Shown: positions 1-8,389 of the stretch, piece by piece
How the letters are laid out: every line of letters begins with the position of its first letter
Numbering within the stretch: the stretch's first letter is position 1
NCBI GenBank assembly: GCA_903872075.1
Contig: CAIQJF010000039.1
Span: 16,009-80,008 of the forward strand
Reading direction: 5' to 3'
From: an uncultured Caulobacteraceae bacterium
GTDB lineage: Bacteria; Pseudomonadota; Alphaproteobacteria; Caulobacterales; Caulobacteraceae
Length of the DNA: 64,000 bases
Notes under the pieces: generated by a model
Seen by the model: the letters and a program-made list of their open reading frames with translations, nothing else
Told to the model about the DNA's origin: nothing
The model's database searches: none
Program-made: the position numbers and the translations under genes

Positions 1-1
1 G

Positions 2-409
2 ACCGCCCAGCAGCTGGTGGTCTATCACCGCCGCCCGAGCGGCCAGTCGCAGTTCTCCGTTCTTCTGGATATGGAGGGTGGCGACCGCTTCGCGGGGCTC
101 CTCACCTGGATCCGCGAGAACCTCACCGCCGATCTCTCCGTCGAGGCCCTCGCCGCCCGGTCCGGGATGAGCGCGCGCAACTTCGCCCGCGCCTTTTCCA
201 CGGAGACAAGGCTCACCCCGGCCAAGGCGGTGGAGCGACTGCGCCTCGAGGCGGCCCGCACCGCCGTCGAGGATGGGACGCGCGGCATTGAACAGATCGC
301 CGCCGAGGCCGGCTTCCACGATCCGGAACGCATGCGGCGGGCGTTCGTGCGGGCCTTCGGTCAGCCGCCCCAGGCCCTGCGCCGCACCGCCCGCGCCGAG
401 ACCCTCTGA
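2..409 (+). CDS. GlxA-family AraC-type transcriptional regulator, C-terminal part (5' end outside window)
   Basis: The open frame runs in from the left edge, so this is the tail of a longer gene and no true start is visible. The visible part holds two helix-turn-helix segments of the AraC type (SVEALAARSGMSARNFARAF, then IEQIAAEAGFHDPERMRRAF). The preceding LVVYHRRPSGQSQFS linker is typical of the GlxA group, which carries an N-terminal DJ-1/PfpI-like amidase-fold sensor that would lie outside the window. Such proteins are cytoplasmic DNA-binding activators. It sits 69 bp upstream of a CYP153-like gene on the same strand and may regulate it, but that is inference from position only. Confidence 0.85.
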   Translation, partial: TAQQLVVYHRRPSGQSQFSVLLDMEGGDRFAGLLTWIRENLTADLSVEALAARSGMSARNFARAFSTETRLTPAKAVERLRLEAARTAVEDGTRGIEQIAAEAGFHDPERMRRAFVRAFGQPPQALRRTARAETL

Positions 410-478
410 GCAGGTCGCTTCCCATGCCCCCGCGGTGCGGCTACTCTCGCCGAAACACATAATCACCGGGAGATTTCC

Positions 479-1732
479 ATGGACGGTTCCCTAGGCCCCA
501 ACACCGCCGCGCCTGCCGACCCGTGGACCTTGCCTCTGGATCAGGTCGATCCGAGCCGGGCCGAACTCTATCTCACCGGCGCGCAGCACGACTATTTCCG
601 CCGCCTGCGCCAGGAAGACCCGGTCCACTACACCGCCGAGAGCCCGTTCGGCCCCTTCTGGTCGATCACCCGCTTCCACGACATCATGGCGGTGGATTCC
701 AACCATGCGGTGTTCTCCTCCAATCGCACGATCGTCATCGGCGATCAGGCCGACCTCGATGAGCCGCCGATGTTCATCGCCATGGACCCGCCGCGGCATG
801 ACGCCCAACGCAAGGCGGTCACCCCGGCGGTGGCCCCGGCCCGTCTCTCGGACCTTGAGACCCTGATCCGGCGGCACGCCTGCGATATCCTCGATTCCCT
901 GCCGGTGGGCGAGACCTTCAACTGGGTGGATCTGGTGTCGAAGGAGCTCACCACCCGCATGCTGGCTGTGCTGTTCGACTTTCCCTTCGAGGACCGTCAC
1001 CTGCTGCCCTACTGGTCCGACGTCACCACCACCACCGAGACCGTCGGCGTGGCCGTGGACATGGATCACCGCATGAAGGTGCTGCAGGAATGCCTGGCCT
1101 ATTTCTCGGGCCTGTGGCGCGAGAGGGCCGCGGCGCCGCCGCGGTTCGATTTCATCTCGCTGTTCGCCCACAGCCCCGACACCCGGGACATGATCAACAA
1201 TCCCATGGAGCTTCTGGGCAATCTGATGCTGCTCATCGTGGGCGGCAACGACACCACCCGCAATTCCATCTCCGGCGGCGTCCTGGCGCTCAATCAGTTC
1301 CCGGACGAGTACGCCAAGCTGAAAGCCGATCGCTCGCTGATTCCGAATATGGTCCCCGAAATCGTCCGCTGGCAGACGCCCCTGGCCCACATGCGTCGCA
1401 ACGCCACCTGCGACGTCGAGTTCGGCGGCAAGCAGATCAAGAAGGGCGACAAGGTCGTCATGTGGTACGCCTCGGGCAATCGCGACGAGACGGTGATCGA
1501 GCGCCCCGAGGACTTCATCATCGACCGCGACCGCTCCCGCCATCACCTGTCGTTCGGCTTCGGCATCCACCGTTGCATGGGCAACCGCGTCGCCGAGATG
1601 CAGCTGCGCATCCTCTGGGAAGAGATCATGAACCGCTTCGAGCATGTCGAGGTGGTGGGCGAGCCTGTCCGCGTGCTCTCCAACTTCGTCCAGGGCTACG
1701 AGAGCCTGCCGGTTCGCGTGCGGCCGCTATAG
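479..1732 (+). CDS. CYP153-like cytochrome P450
   Basis: A 417-residue soluble P450. Visible landmarks are the I-helix oxygen-activation motif GGNDTTRN, the ExxR motif in PEIVRWQTPL, and the heme loop FGFGIHRCMG with the proximal cysteine at about residue 366. The stretch MFIAMDPPRHDAQRKAVTP and overall length match the CYP153 group, known for terminal hydroxylation of alkanes and related aliphatic substrates. It would need a ferredoxin and reductase; none is adjacent. The ATG is supported by GGGAG six bases upstream. It resembles a second P450 at 11352-12635 but has a different N-terminus. Its 3' end abuts a convergent BphC-like gene. The substrate cannot be read from the sequence. Confidence 0.93.
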   Translation: MDGSLGPNTAAPADPWTLPLDQVDPSRAELYLTGAQHDYFRRLRQEDPVHYTAESPFGPFWSITRFHDIMAVDSNHAVFSSNRTIVIGDQADLDEPPMFIAMDPPRHDAQRKAVTPAVAPARLSDLETLIRRHACDILDSLPVGETFNWVDLVSKELTTRMLAVLFDFPFEDRHLLPYWSDVTTTTETVGVAVDMDHRMKVLQECLAYFSGLWRERAAAPPRFDFISLFAHSPDTRDMINNPMELLGNLMLLIVGGNDTTRNSISGGVLALNQFPDEYAKLKADRSLIPNMVPEIVRWQTPLAHMRRNATCDVEFGGKQIKKGDKVVMWYASGNRDETVIERPEDFIIDRDRSRHHLSFGFGIHRCMGNRVAEMQLRILWEEIMNRFEHVEVVGEPVRVLSNFVQGYESLPVRVRPL

Positions 1733-1739
1733 CGGCCGC
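1720..1739. repeat. 20-bp perfect palindrome across the P450 stop codon
   Basis: The arms GCGGCCGCTA and TAGCGGCCGC abut with no spacer and include the P450 stop codon. It lies between two convergent genes (P450 ends at 1732, BphC-like gene ends at 1751). It could fold as a very stable hairpin in either transcript and slow both polymerases. There is no T-run, so a classical intrinsic terminator is not supported. It could also be chance use of GC-rich codons. Confidence 0.4.
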
Positions 1740-1750
1740 TCCGGCCTCTA

Positions 1751-2632
1751 TCAGCGCGCCGCCGGCCGCTTGTGGCCCCAGCTGCTGGGTTTGTCGTGGC
1801 GGCCCACGCGCCAGGTCAGATCATCAACCTCGATCGCGCCGAAGCCGAACTCGACCTCGAAGCCCGCCGGGGTGCGCGCATAGAACGACACCATGTGATC
1901 GTTGGTGTGACGCCCAAGAGTGGAAGTGATCGGCGCGCCCGCCCGTTCGGCCCGCTCCAGGGCGAAACCCACGGCGTCGAGGGTCGGGACCTGCACCATG
2001 AAGTGATGGAGATGCTTGGGCATCGGCGCGGGGATCAGCGCCAGGGTGTGGTGGCGCGGATTGCAGTGGAAGAACTCCATGACGAAACTGACCTGCGGCG
2101 CGGGCTGCATGCGGATGGTGTCCGACAGCCGGAAGCCCAGCAGGTCCTGATAGAACCGCCGCGTGGCGGCGATATCCGTGGTCGACAACACGATATGACC
2201 CAGGCCCTGATCGCCGGTGACGAAGCCGGCCACGCCCGCCGGCGAGACGAAGGGCGTCTCCGTCCGCAAGGTCGGGCCGTAGTAGATCTCCACGCGCAGC
2301 CCGTCCGGGTCGCGGCAGGTGATCAGGCCAAGCACGCCGCGTTCTTCGCAGATCGCGGAATCTCCGACACCGACGCCGACGCCGGCGGCGGCAAGCCGGC
2401 CGCGAAGCTCCTCAAGCTCGGCCGCACCCGCCACCTCGAAACCCGCATAGGCCAGATCGTCGGCGTCGCCCGGCTCGATGGCGATCCGCCACGCCAGATC
2501 GTCCAGCCGGAAGCGCCGGGCCCGACCGGCTTCTTCGCCGGGCATCAGGCCCAGTACGCCGGTGGCGAAGGCGCTCCAGGCGTCCGGATCCTTCACCTTG
2601 AAGCCAATGTAGCCAAGTGATCCGATGCTCAT
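1751..2632 (-). CDS. BphC-like extradiol ring-cleavage dioxygenase (VOC superfamily)
   Basis: A 293-residue, two-domain VOC-fold protein of the length usual for 2,3-dihydroxybiphenyl 1,2-dioxygenase. The C-terminal domain has the expected iron ligands His146 (GLGHIVLS), His210 (HLHHFMVQ) and Glu261 (FEVEFGFG). The second-shell catalytic residues His195, His242 and Tyr251 also appear in place. It should cleave a catechol-type ring next to a hydroxyl group in the cytoplasm. It is the last gene of a leftward set (dioxygenase alpha, beta, dehydrogenase, this gene), 39 bp after the dehydrogenase, which fits step 3 of an upper aromatic pathway. No BphD-like hydrolase follows in the window. The true substrate may be biphenyl-like, polycyclic or steroid-derived. 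Confidence 0.88.
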   Translation of the reverse strand: MSIGSLGYIGFKVKDPDAWSAFATGVLGLMPGEEAGRARRFRLDDLAWRIAIEPGDADDLAYAGFEVAGAAELEELRGRLAAAGVGVGVGDSAICEERGVLGLITCRDPDGLRVEIYYGPTLRTETPFVSPAGVAGFVTGDQGLGHIVLSTTDIAATRRFYQDLLGFRLSDTIRMQPAPQVSFVMEFFHCNPRHHTLALIPAPMPKHLHHFMVQVPTLDAVGFALERAERAGAPITSTLGRHTNDHMVSFYARTPAGFEVEFGFGAIEVDDLTWRVGRHDKPSSWGHKRPAAR

Positions 2633-2671
2633 AGGACTGCCTCTGTGACGGGGAAGGTCGGGGACACGTTG

Positions 2672-3505
2672 TCAGTCGCCGCCATATTTGGCCTTCAAAC
2701 GCCCGCCGGCCGCCGCGCGGCCGATGCCGCGGACAGCGATGCCGGTGTCGAGCTTCAGGACGCCGCCCGTGGCGGGGCGGCTGTCGCGGCGCGAGGCCAG
2801 GAAGACATAGCCGCCAGCATAGTCCGCGGTGGCCGGCACGAAGCCGAGAGGCACGTTGGGCGCCGCCACGCGGGAGAGGTTAACGCTGCTGATCGCGGTG
2901 TCGGCCATGTCCAGCGCGCCGGGGCCGCGCAGGTCGGTCTCGATCGGGCCCGGGGCGACCCCGTTGACCCGCACCGTGGGCGCGAACTCATAGGCGAGCT
3001 GGCGGATCAGACCCACCACCGCATGTTTGGAGGCGGTATAGAGCGCCCCGCCGCCGGCGGGGTCGAACCCGGCGTTCGACACCGTGAAGATCAGCGATCC
3101 CGACGATCTGACGAGGGCGGGGAGGGCTGCCTTGGCCAGGTGCAGGTAGCCTTTGACATTGATGTGGAACATCTCGTCGAAGGCCGCATCGAGGCGTTCC
3201 GCCGGGAGGTCGTCGAGCGAGACCGAATAGTCCCAGATGCCGGCGTTGCCGATGGCGCAATCCAGCTTGCCGAACCGGGTTGTGGCGGCTTCCACGGCGC
3301 GCTGGGCGTTGGCGAATGATCGAACGTCGCCGCCCAGGACGATCAGCCGGTCGGGATCGGCCGCGGCCAGATCGGCCATCCGTTCCGGCGTGCGGTCCAG
3401 CACCACGACGCGGGCCCCTTCCTCCAGGAACCGCGCGACAATGGCCGCGCCAAGGCCGGAGGCGCCGCCGGTGACGATCGCCACCTGATCTTCGAGTGTC
3501 CGCAT
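2672..3505 (-). CDS. BphB-like cis-dihydrodiol dehydrogenase (SDR family)
   Basis: A 277-residue classical short-chain dehydrogenase. The NAD-binding motif TGGASGLG lies near residues 12-19. GNAGIWDYS and FHINVKGY are characteristic of the cis-dihydrodiol dehydrogenase branch, and the catalytic Ser and YxxxK are in TVSNAG and YTASK. It would oxidise the cis-dihydrodiol made by the neighbouring Rieske dioxygenase to a catechol, using NAD+. It starts 15 bp after the beta-subunit stop, so it is probably cotranscribed. Enzyme class is well supported; substrate is not. Confidence 0.87.
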   Translation of the reverse strand: MRTLEDQVAIVTGGASGLGAAIVARFLEEGARVVVLDRTPERMADLAAADPDRLIVLGGDVRSFANAQRAVEAATTRFGKLDCAIGNAGIWDYSVSLDDLPAERLDAAFDEMFHINVKGYLHLAKAALPALVRSSGSLIFTVSNAGFDPAGGGALYTASKHAVVGLIRQLAYEFAPTVRVNGVAPGPIETDLRGPGALDMADTAISSVNLSRVAAPNVPLGFVPATADYAGGYVFLASRRDSRPATGGVLKLDTGIAVRGIGRAAAGGRLKAKYGGD

Positions 3506-3520
3506 GACCGCGCCAGGTTC

Positions 3521-4036
3521 CTAAAAAATGGTGCTCATATTGGTCGACAGGATCAGAGTCTGATCGAGGAACAGGCTGCGGCGGGCGATCAGGAAGCTCT
3601 CGCCCGCGCGCCGCAGAACATCGACGCGACGGCCGAACCAGTTGCTTTCCTCGGTGTTCAGGCGCGAGCGATAGAGGTGGAAGGCCGCCTCGACCGTGAT
3701 CTCGTCATCGGCCACGTCCAGGATGCGCACATTGGAGACGAAGTGGCGCGACCGCGACGGCGGATCTTCGGACCAGGCCGACCCGGCCTCCAGCTTCTTG
3801 ACCCGTATCTCCAGAAGCGCCCGGTCGTCGTCGAAATAGGCCATCTCGCCGGGCTGGGTCCATTCCATGTCCAGGTCGGCGTTCATCACCGTGCGGCGGA
3901 TCGGCATCCAGTAGTGGATATCCTCCGCCAGAAGCGCCAGCCAGTCGCGATAGCGTCGCGCGTCGAGCATCGCCGCCTCCGCGTAGAGGAACTGCTCGAC
4001 CTCGTAGTGAAGCAGCACGCGTTCGGGCAGTGTCAC
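3521..4036 (-). CDS. Ring-hydroxylating dioxygenase beta (small) subunit
   Basis: A 171-residue protein of the SnoaL/NTF2-like fold used by beta subunits of Rieske dioxygenases. Recognisable segments are EQFLYAEAAMLDARRYRDWL, the DIHYWMPIRRT strand and the SRHFVSNVRI strand. I choose the GTG at 4036, which shares one base with the alpha-subunit stop codon (TAGTG) and has a G-rich site upstream. An open frame continues further upstream but only over alpha-subunit sequence. The subunit is structural, supporting an alpha3beta3 hexamer. One-base coupling implies matched expression with the alpha subunit. Confidence 0.9.
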   Translation of the reverse strand: MTLPERVLLHYEVEQFLYAEAAMLDARRYRDWLALLAEDIHYWMPIRRTVMNADLDMEWTQPGEMAYFDDDRALLEIRVKKLEAGSAWSEDPPSRSRHFVSNVRILDVADDEITVEAAFHLYRSRLNTEESNWFGRRVDVLRRAGESFLIARRSLFLDQTLILSTNMSTIF

Positions 4037-5400
4037 TAGATGACCCCCGATGGCGGCGCGCTGTGGTTCGCCTTGAGGTCCGACCAGTCTGTCGCCGCGA
4101 TCCACTCGGTCCAGGCCCGATACAGCCAGCGTTGACCGTGTTCACTCACCCAGCCTTCGACGAACCGTTCGCCGGCCTCGCCTTCGGAGACCTGACCGTG
4201 CCCGATCCCCATGTTGATGTGGTTCCCAAGTTTTCGGCTGGCGACGCCACGCGAGGCGCGGGTGCTCTGACTCCAGTTCTCGCCGTCGTCCTGCTCCAAC
4301 AGACCAGCCGGGCCGAAAATGTGATTGGCCTGCCACATGATCTGGCGCTTCAGCGGCTCCGGCGCGCCCTTGGGCAGGAAGGTGAACCACCACAGTTCGG
4401 TCTTGGCCGGACCGCGCGGCAGCCGCAGACAGACCTGCAGGCCGCTCATGGTCACCCACAGATTGGGGAACACATTGGGGTGACCGTGACTGCGCACGCC
4501 CACCGTCCCCATGAGCTCGGTCGCCGCCTTCGGCCGAATCCTGGGCGTGTTCGGCGGCTGCGTGCGCGAGGCCTCGTTCCTTTCGGCGTCCGTCATCTGA
4601 TCGAATCGCGCTTGCAGGTCCGCCGGCACGGCCGGCCCGCCGATGGCGTGGCCGTATTCGCCCAGCATCACCATCTGGTTCTTGGGGTGCAGGATGGCGG
4701 CGGTGTCGAGAAAGCCGGCCGTATCGGCGGACGCGTGGCTGTAGGCCACGTGGTACCAGTCGAACAGGTTGTCGACCGCGATCTTCCAGTTGCAGTCGAT
4801 GACGTTCTTCATGATGCCCGGCGCGACCTCGACATCGCCATGGGCGACGATCATGCCGATGCTGACCCGGCCCACATCGCCCAGATAGTCGTGAAGCGAG
4901 GGAGCGTCCTCCGCGAGGGTCGCGAAGTAGAAGCCCAGGTAGTTTTCCACCCGCGCCTTGGCGAGGCCCAGCCGGCTGCGGTCAAAGTCCTTGTAATAGT
5001 AGGTGCTCTGGCCGGGTACGCCGATCAACCGTCCGTCCAGGGCGTAGTTCCAGCCGTGATAGCTGCACACGAACGACTTGGCCCGGCCCTGCTCGGCGCG
5101 GCACAGGGCGTTGCCCCGATGGCGGCAGGTGTTGAGCAGGACATTGATCTGGCCGTCCTCGTCGCGGACGACGATGACCTGATCCTCGCCGATATAGTTG
5201 ATGACATAGTCGCCCGGATCTTTGAGCTGGGACTCGTGGCACATGAAGTTCCAGCCGCGGGCGAAGATCCGCTCCAGCTCCAGTTGATAGATGTCCTCGT
5301 CGGACATCACCCGCCGGTCGAGTTCCCCCGTGGCGGGATCGAACAGGGACAACAGGCTCTGCCTGTCCCACTGACGTGCGACTTGAGCACCATCGGCCAT
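4036..5400 (-). CDS. Ring-hydroxylating dioxygenase alpha (large) subunit, Rieske type
   Basis: A 454-residue catalytic subunit. The Rieske [2Fe-2S] ligands are Cys92-x-His94 (TCRHRG) and Cys112-x2-His115 (CSYHGW). The mononuclear iron facial triad begins with Asp214-x2-His217-x4-His222 (FDWYHVAYSH), close to the biphenyl/naphthalene dioxygenase pattern. It should add O2 to an aromatic ring to give a cis-dihydrodiol. The ATG at 5400 has GGGAGG about five bases upstream; an open frame further upstream covers the promoter and is not used. It heads the leftward operon with the beta subunit, dehydrogenase and extradiol dioxygenase. An electron-transfer ferredoxin and reductase are not in the cluster, so they must come from elsewhere. 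Confidence 0.92.
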   Translation of the reverse strand: MADGAQVARQWDRQSLLSLFDPATGELDRRVMSDEDIYQLELERIFARGWNFMCHESQLKDPGDYVINYIGEDQVIVVRDEDGQINVLLNTCRHRGNALCRAEQGRAKSFVCSYHGWNYALDGRLIGVPGQSTYYYKDFDRSRLGLAKARVENYLGFYFATLAEDAPSLHDYLGDVGRVSIGMIVAHGDVEVAPGIMKNVIDCNWKIAVDNLFDWYHVAYSHASADTAGFLDTAAILHPKNQMVMLGEYGHAIGGPAVPADLQARFDQMTDAERNEASRTQPPNTPRIRPKAATELMGTVGVRSHGHPNVFPNLWVTMSGLQVCLRLPRGPAKTELWWFTFLPKGAPEPLKRQIMWQANHIFGPAGLLEQDDGENWSQSTRASRGVASRKLGNHINMGIGHGQVSEGEAGERFVEGWVSEHGQRWLYRAWTEWIAATDWSDLKANHSAPPSGVI

Positions 5401-5566
5401 GAACGCCTCCCAAGCCGGAAGTCTGATCGCTTCCGAACCTGGGCAAGCTAGATCATCGCGCGCCCGTCGCGGAGTCCCGTTCGTTCGCCAAAATTGATTA
5501 TTCGTCCGCCGCCGCGCCCGGCGACGGCGCGCGCCGAAAAGGAGCGGGCGATCCCCGATGTCCGGC

Positions 5567-5580
5567 TTGATCCAGATCAA
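5567..5580. promoter_or_regulatory. FNR/FixK-type box in the divergent Rieske promoter
   Basis: The sequence TTGAT-CCAG-ATCAA matches the FNR/FixK consensus TTGAT-N4-ATCAA exactly, and the symmetry extends one base each side (CTTGAT...ATCAAG). It lies in a 304-bp non-coding stretch (5401-5704) between the leftward dioxygenase operon (start 5400) and the rightward Rieske gene (start 5705), and could act on either. FNR/FixK or AadR/HbaR-like CRP-family regulators bind such sites, so oxygen- or aromatic-responsive control is inferred. I see nothing else certain in this stretch; -35/-10 elements are not obvious. Confidence 0.7.
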
Positions 5581-5704
5581 GATACAGCCGTTCGTTCGGC
5601 GCATAACTAAAAACAAGCCGGTCTGACTTTTTCATGATCGGCGCCCGGGCGCGGGTTTGAGAGCACGCCCGCCGGGGAGGCGACAACACAAGCGGGAGGT
5701 CGGG

Positions 5705-7078
5705 ATGAAGATCGAGTTTCTGAAGTCGGGCGACGTCGTCGATGCGCGGCCCACCTATAAGGACATCATTCGCAGCGATGCGATCCCCGCGCCTGAGTGG
5801 CTGATCGCCGACACCGTTCCCGACCTGGGCCACGCCGGCATCCCGGCCACCAACTACACCTCGCCCGAGTTCTTCCAGAAGGAGATCGACAAGGTCTGGC
5901 TGAAGTGCTGGCAGATGGCCTGCCGCGAGGAGGAAATTCCCAACGTTGGCGACTACCACCTCTATGAGATCGTGGGCCGCAGCGTTCTGATCGTTCGCAC
6001 TGAGCCCAATGAGATCAAGGCGTTCATCAACGTTTGCACCCACCGCGGCCGCAAGCTGGAAACCCATGACGGCTGCAAGAACCGCTTCCGCTGTGTGTTC
6101 CACGGCTGGGAATGGAACCTCGACGGGTCCTTCCGCCACAATCCCTGGGCCTGGGACTTCCCGAACGTGGATCCGAACAGCCTGGCCCTGCGTGACATCA
6201 AGATCGGCAAATGGGGCGGGTTCGTCTTCATCACCTTCGACAAGGACGCGCCGCCGCTGGAAGATGTGCTCAAGCCGATCCCCGAGCACTTCGCCGACTA
6301 TCAGTTCGAGGACCGTTACATCGCCATCCACGTGGCCAAGAAGTATCCGTCCAACTGGAAGGCGACCGCCGAGGCTTTCATGGAAAGCCACCACAGCATC
6401 GCCACCCATCCGCAGTTCATGCCCTACCTGGGCGACGCCAACTCCGGCTACGACGTCTTTTCGGACTATACGTCACGCCAGCTGACGGCCATGGCCGTGA
6501 CCAGTCCGTTCATCGACGGCAGCGCTCTGACGCAGACCGACATCTACACGGCCATGCTCGCCAGCTCCGGCCGCCTCGCCAGCGATCAGGTGGCCGATGT
6601 GCCGGAGGGTATGACCGCCCGCGCCTTCGCTGCTCAGGAACAGCGCAAGGCGATGACGGCCGACAACGGCTACGACTATTCGAACGCGTCCGACGCCGAG
6701 ATGCTCGACCCGATGCTCTACAACGTGTTCCCGAACATGTCGTTCTGGGCCGGCTACAGCCCCAACATCGTCTATCGCTGGCGGCCGGATGGCGTCGATA
6801 GCAGCATCATGGATATCTACATGCTGCGCCGCGTGCCCAAGGGGCAGGCGCGACCGAAGCCGGCGCCCGTCCATTGGCTGGGCGATGACGAGCCCTTCAC
6901 CTCCGCCGAGGAACTCGGCGCCCTGGGCGGGGTGTTCGAGCAGGACATGGCCAATCTGCCCTTCGTGCAGGAAGGCCTGAAGATGATGGGCGACGAGATC
7001 CCGGTGCAGTTCGCCGAATACACCGAGATGCGCCTGCGCCAGCTGCACCAGACCCTGCGGAAATTCATCGACCGCTGA
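5705..7078 (+). CDS. Rieske non-heme iron oxygenase, stand-alone alpha subunit
   Basis: A 457-residue Rieske oxygenase. Rieske ligands are Cys111/His113 (CTHRGR) and Cys130/His133 (CVFHGW). The mononuclear iron site reads Glu227-x2-His230-x4-His235 (MESHHSIATH). Thus the bridging acid is Glu rather than the usual Asp, a variation known in some family members such as carnitine monooxygenase. No beta subunit follows, so an alpha3-type enzyme is likely. The ATG at 5705 is preceded by GGGAGG at good spacing; an upstream in-frame start lacks a site. It is divergent from the BphA-like operon and 40 bp upstream of a third Rieske gene. The substrate is unknown. Confidence 0.88.
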   Translation: MKIEFLKSGDVVDARPTYKDIIRSDAIPAPEWLIADTVPDLGHAGIPATNYTSPEFFQKEIDKVWLKCWQMACREEEIPNVGDYHLYEIVGRSVLIVRTEPNEIKAFINVCTHRGRKLETHDGCKNRFRCVFHGWEWNLDGSFRHNPWAWDFPNVDPNSLALRDIKIGKWGGFVFITFDKDAPPLEDVLKPIPEHFADYQFEDRYIAIHVAKKYPSNWKATAEAFMESHHSIATHPQFMPYLGDANSGYDVFSDYTSRQLTAMAVTSPFIDGSALTQTDIYTAMLASSGRLASDQVADVPEGMTARAFAAQEQRKAMTADNGYDYSNASDAEMLDPMLYNVFPNMSFWAGYSPNIVYRWRPDGVDSSIMDIYMLRRVPKGQARPKPAPVHWLGDDEPFTSAEELGALGGVFEQDMANLPFVQEGLKMMGDEIPVQFAEYTEMRLRQLHQTLRKFIDR

Positions 7079-7118
7079 TCGATCGACGACACCGGACCGG
7101 ACGCCACGGGAGGACATC

Positions 7119-8306
7119 ATGGGACATACACTGGGCACAGCCGAGCTGCGGGACATGGTGAGAACCGCCATCGCCTACGGCAAGACGCGATCCATTCCCC
7201 TGGCGCCGTCGGTCATGACCATACCGGCCTCGAACTACTACGATCCGTGGCGGTTCGAGGTCGAGGTGGATCGGATCTTCAAACGCATCCCCCTCATGCT
7301 GGCCCCGACGGCGGAGTTGCCGAAGCCCGGCGACTACAAGACCATGGAGGTTGTCGGCCTCCCGGTCCTGATCACCCGCGGGCAGGATGGCGTCGCCCGG
7401 GCGTTCCTGAATGCCTGCACCCATCGCGGCGCAAACGTCGCCACGAAGGCGCGGGGTAACGCCAAGCGCTTCGTCTGCCCCTACCACGGCTGGAGCTTCG
7501 ATCAGACCGGCGCTCTGCGCGGCGTCGCCGCCGCCGAGGAATTCGGCGACATCGACAAGGGCTGCTACAGCCTCAAGGCCCTGACCACGGTCGAACGGTC
7601 GGGTCTGATCTGGGTGGTGCTTGACCGCAATTCGACGCTGGATGTCGACGCCTTCCTGTCGGGTTATGACAAGCTGCTGGAGCGCTTCGGCTTCCGCGAC
7701 TGGCATTTCTTCGAAAAGCGCGTGATCAAGGGGCCGAACTGGAAAGTCGCCTACGACGGCTACATGGACTACTACCATATTCCGGTTCTGCACCGGGAAA
7801 CCTTCGGCCCCGACATGCTGAACCAGGCGATCTATTCAGCCTTCGGTCCGCACCAACGCGTCCAATTCCCGTTGCGCGAATACTCCGACCTCGAGGCGAC
7901 ACCCGAGGAAGCCTGGCCGGAAGCGACCTTGATGGACGGGGTGTGGACGATCTTCCCGCACATCTCCATCGCCAGCTTCGGCGGCGGCGGACGGGGGGTG
8001 ATGATCTCGCAGCTTCTTCCGGGCGAAACGGTCGGCGAGTCCTACACCACCCAGATGTACCTCATGGCCGAACCGCCAAACGGGGACGAGATCGCCGCGG
8101 CGCACGAGCAGTTCGCCTTCCTGCGCAAGGTCGTCGAGGACGAGGACTACACCACCGGTTTCGGCCTGCAGAAGGCCCTGAAATCCGGTGCGCTGGACGA
8201 GGTGACCTTCGGACGCAATGAGACCGGCGCCCAGCGGTTCCACGGTTGGGTCGACAGGATCATCGGCGCCGACGACGAGGACCTGAACGGGCTGTTCACC
8301 GACTGA
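7119..8306 (+). CDS. Rieske non-heme iron oxygenase, stand-alone alpha subunit (second)
   Basis: A 395-residue Rieske oxygenase. Ligands are Cys100/His102 (CTHRGA), Cys120/His123 (CPYHGW), then Asp217-x2-His220-x4-His225 (MDYYHIPVLH). It is shorter than the preceding paralogue and differs in its C-terminal domain, so the two genes are not simple duplicates. GGGAGG sits just upstream of the ATG, 40 bp after the preceding stop, consistent with one operon. No ferredoxin or reductase follows. Together they could act on successive intermediates or form a mixed oligomer; both are guesses. Confidence 0.87.
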   Translation: MGHTLGTAELRDMVRTAIAYGKTRSIPLAPSVMTIPASNYYDPWRFEVEVDRIFKRIPLMLAPTAELPKPGDYKTMEVVGLPVLITRGQDGVARAFLNACTHRGANVATKARGNAKRFVCPYHGWSFDQTGALRGVAAAEEFGDIDKGCYSLKALTTVERSGLIWVVLDRNSTLDVDAFLSGYDKLLERFGFRDWHFFEKRVIKGPNWKVAYDGYMDYYHIPVLHRETFGPDMLNQAIYSAFGPHQRVQFPLREYSDLEATPEEAWPEATLMDGVWTIFPHISIASFGGGGRGVMISQLLPGETVGESYTTQMYLMAEPPNGDEIAAAHEQFAFLRKVVEDEDYTTGFGLQKALKSGALDEVTFGRNETGAQRFHGWVDRIIGADDEDLNGLFTD

Positions 8307-8389
8307 TATCGCCGCGCCGCGCAGGGCGACGCGGCAGCGAAAATTCACAGGTGCCGATCGGCGCGTTCGCCCTTAAGGTGGCCTCGCCC

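Noticed and set aside
491..1645. Long open frame opposite the first P450
   Set aside because: The plus strand has full P450 motifs; the antisense frame has no recognisable motif and arises from GC-rich third-position bias.
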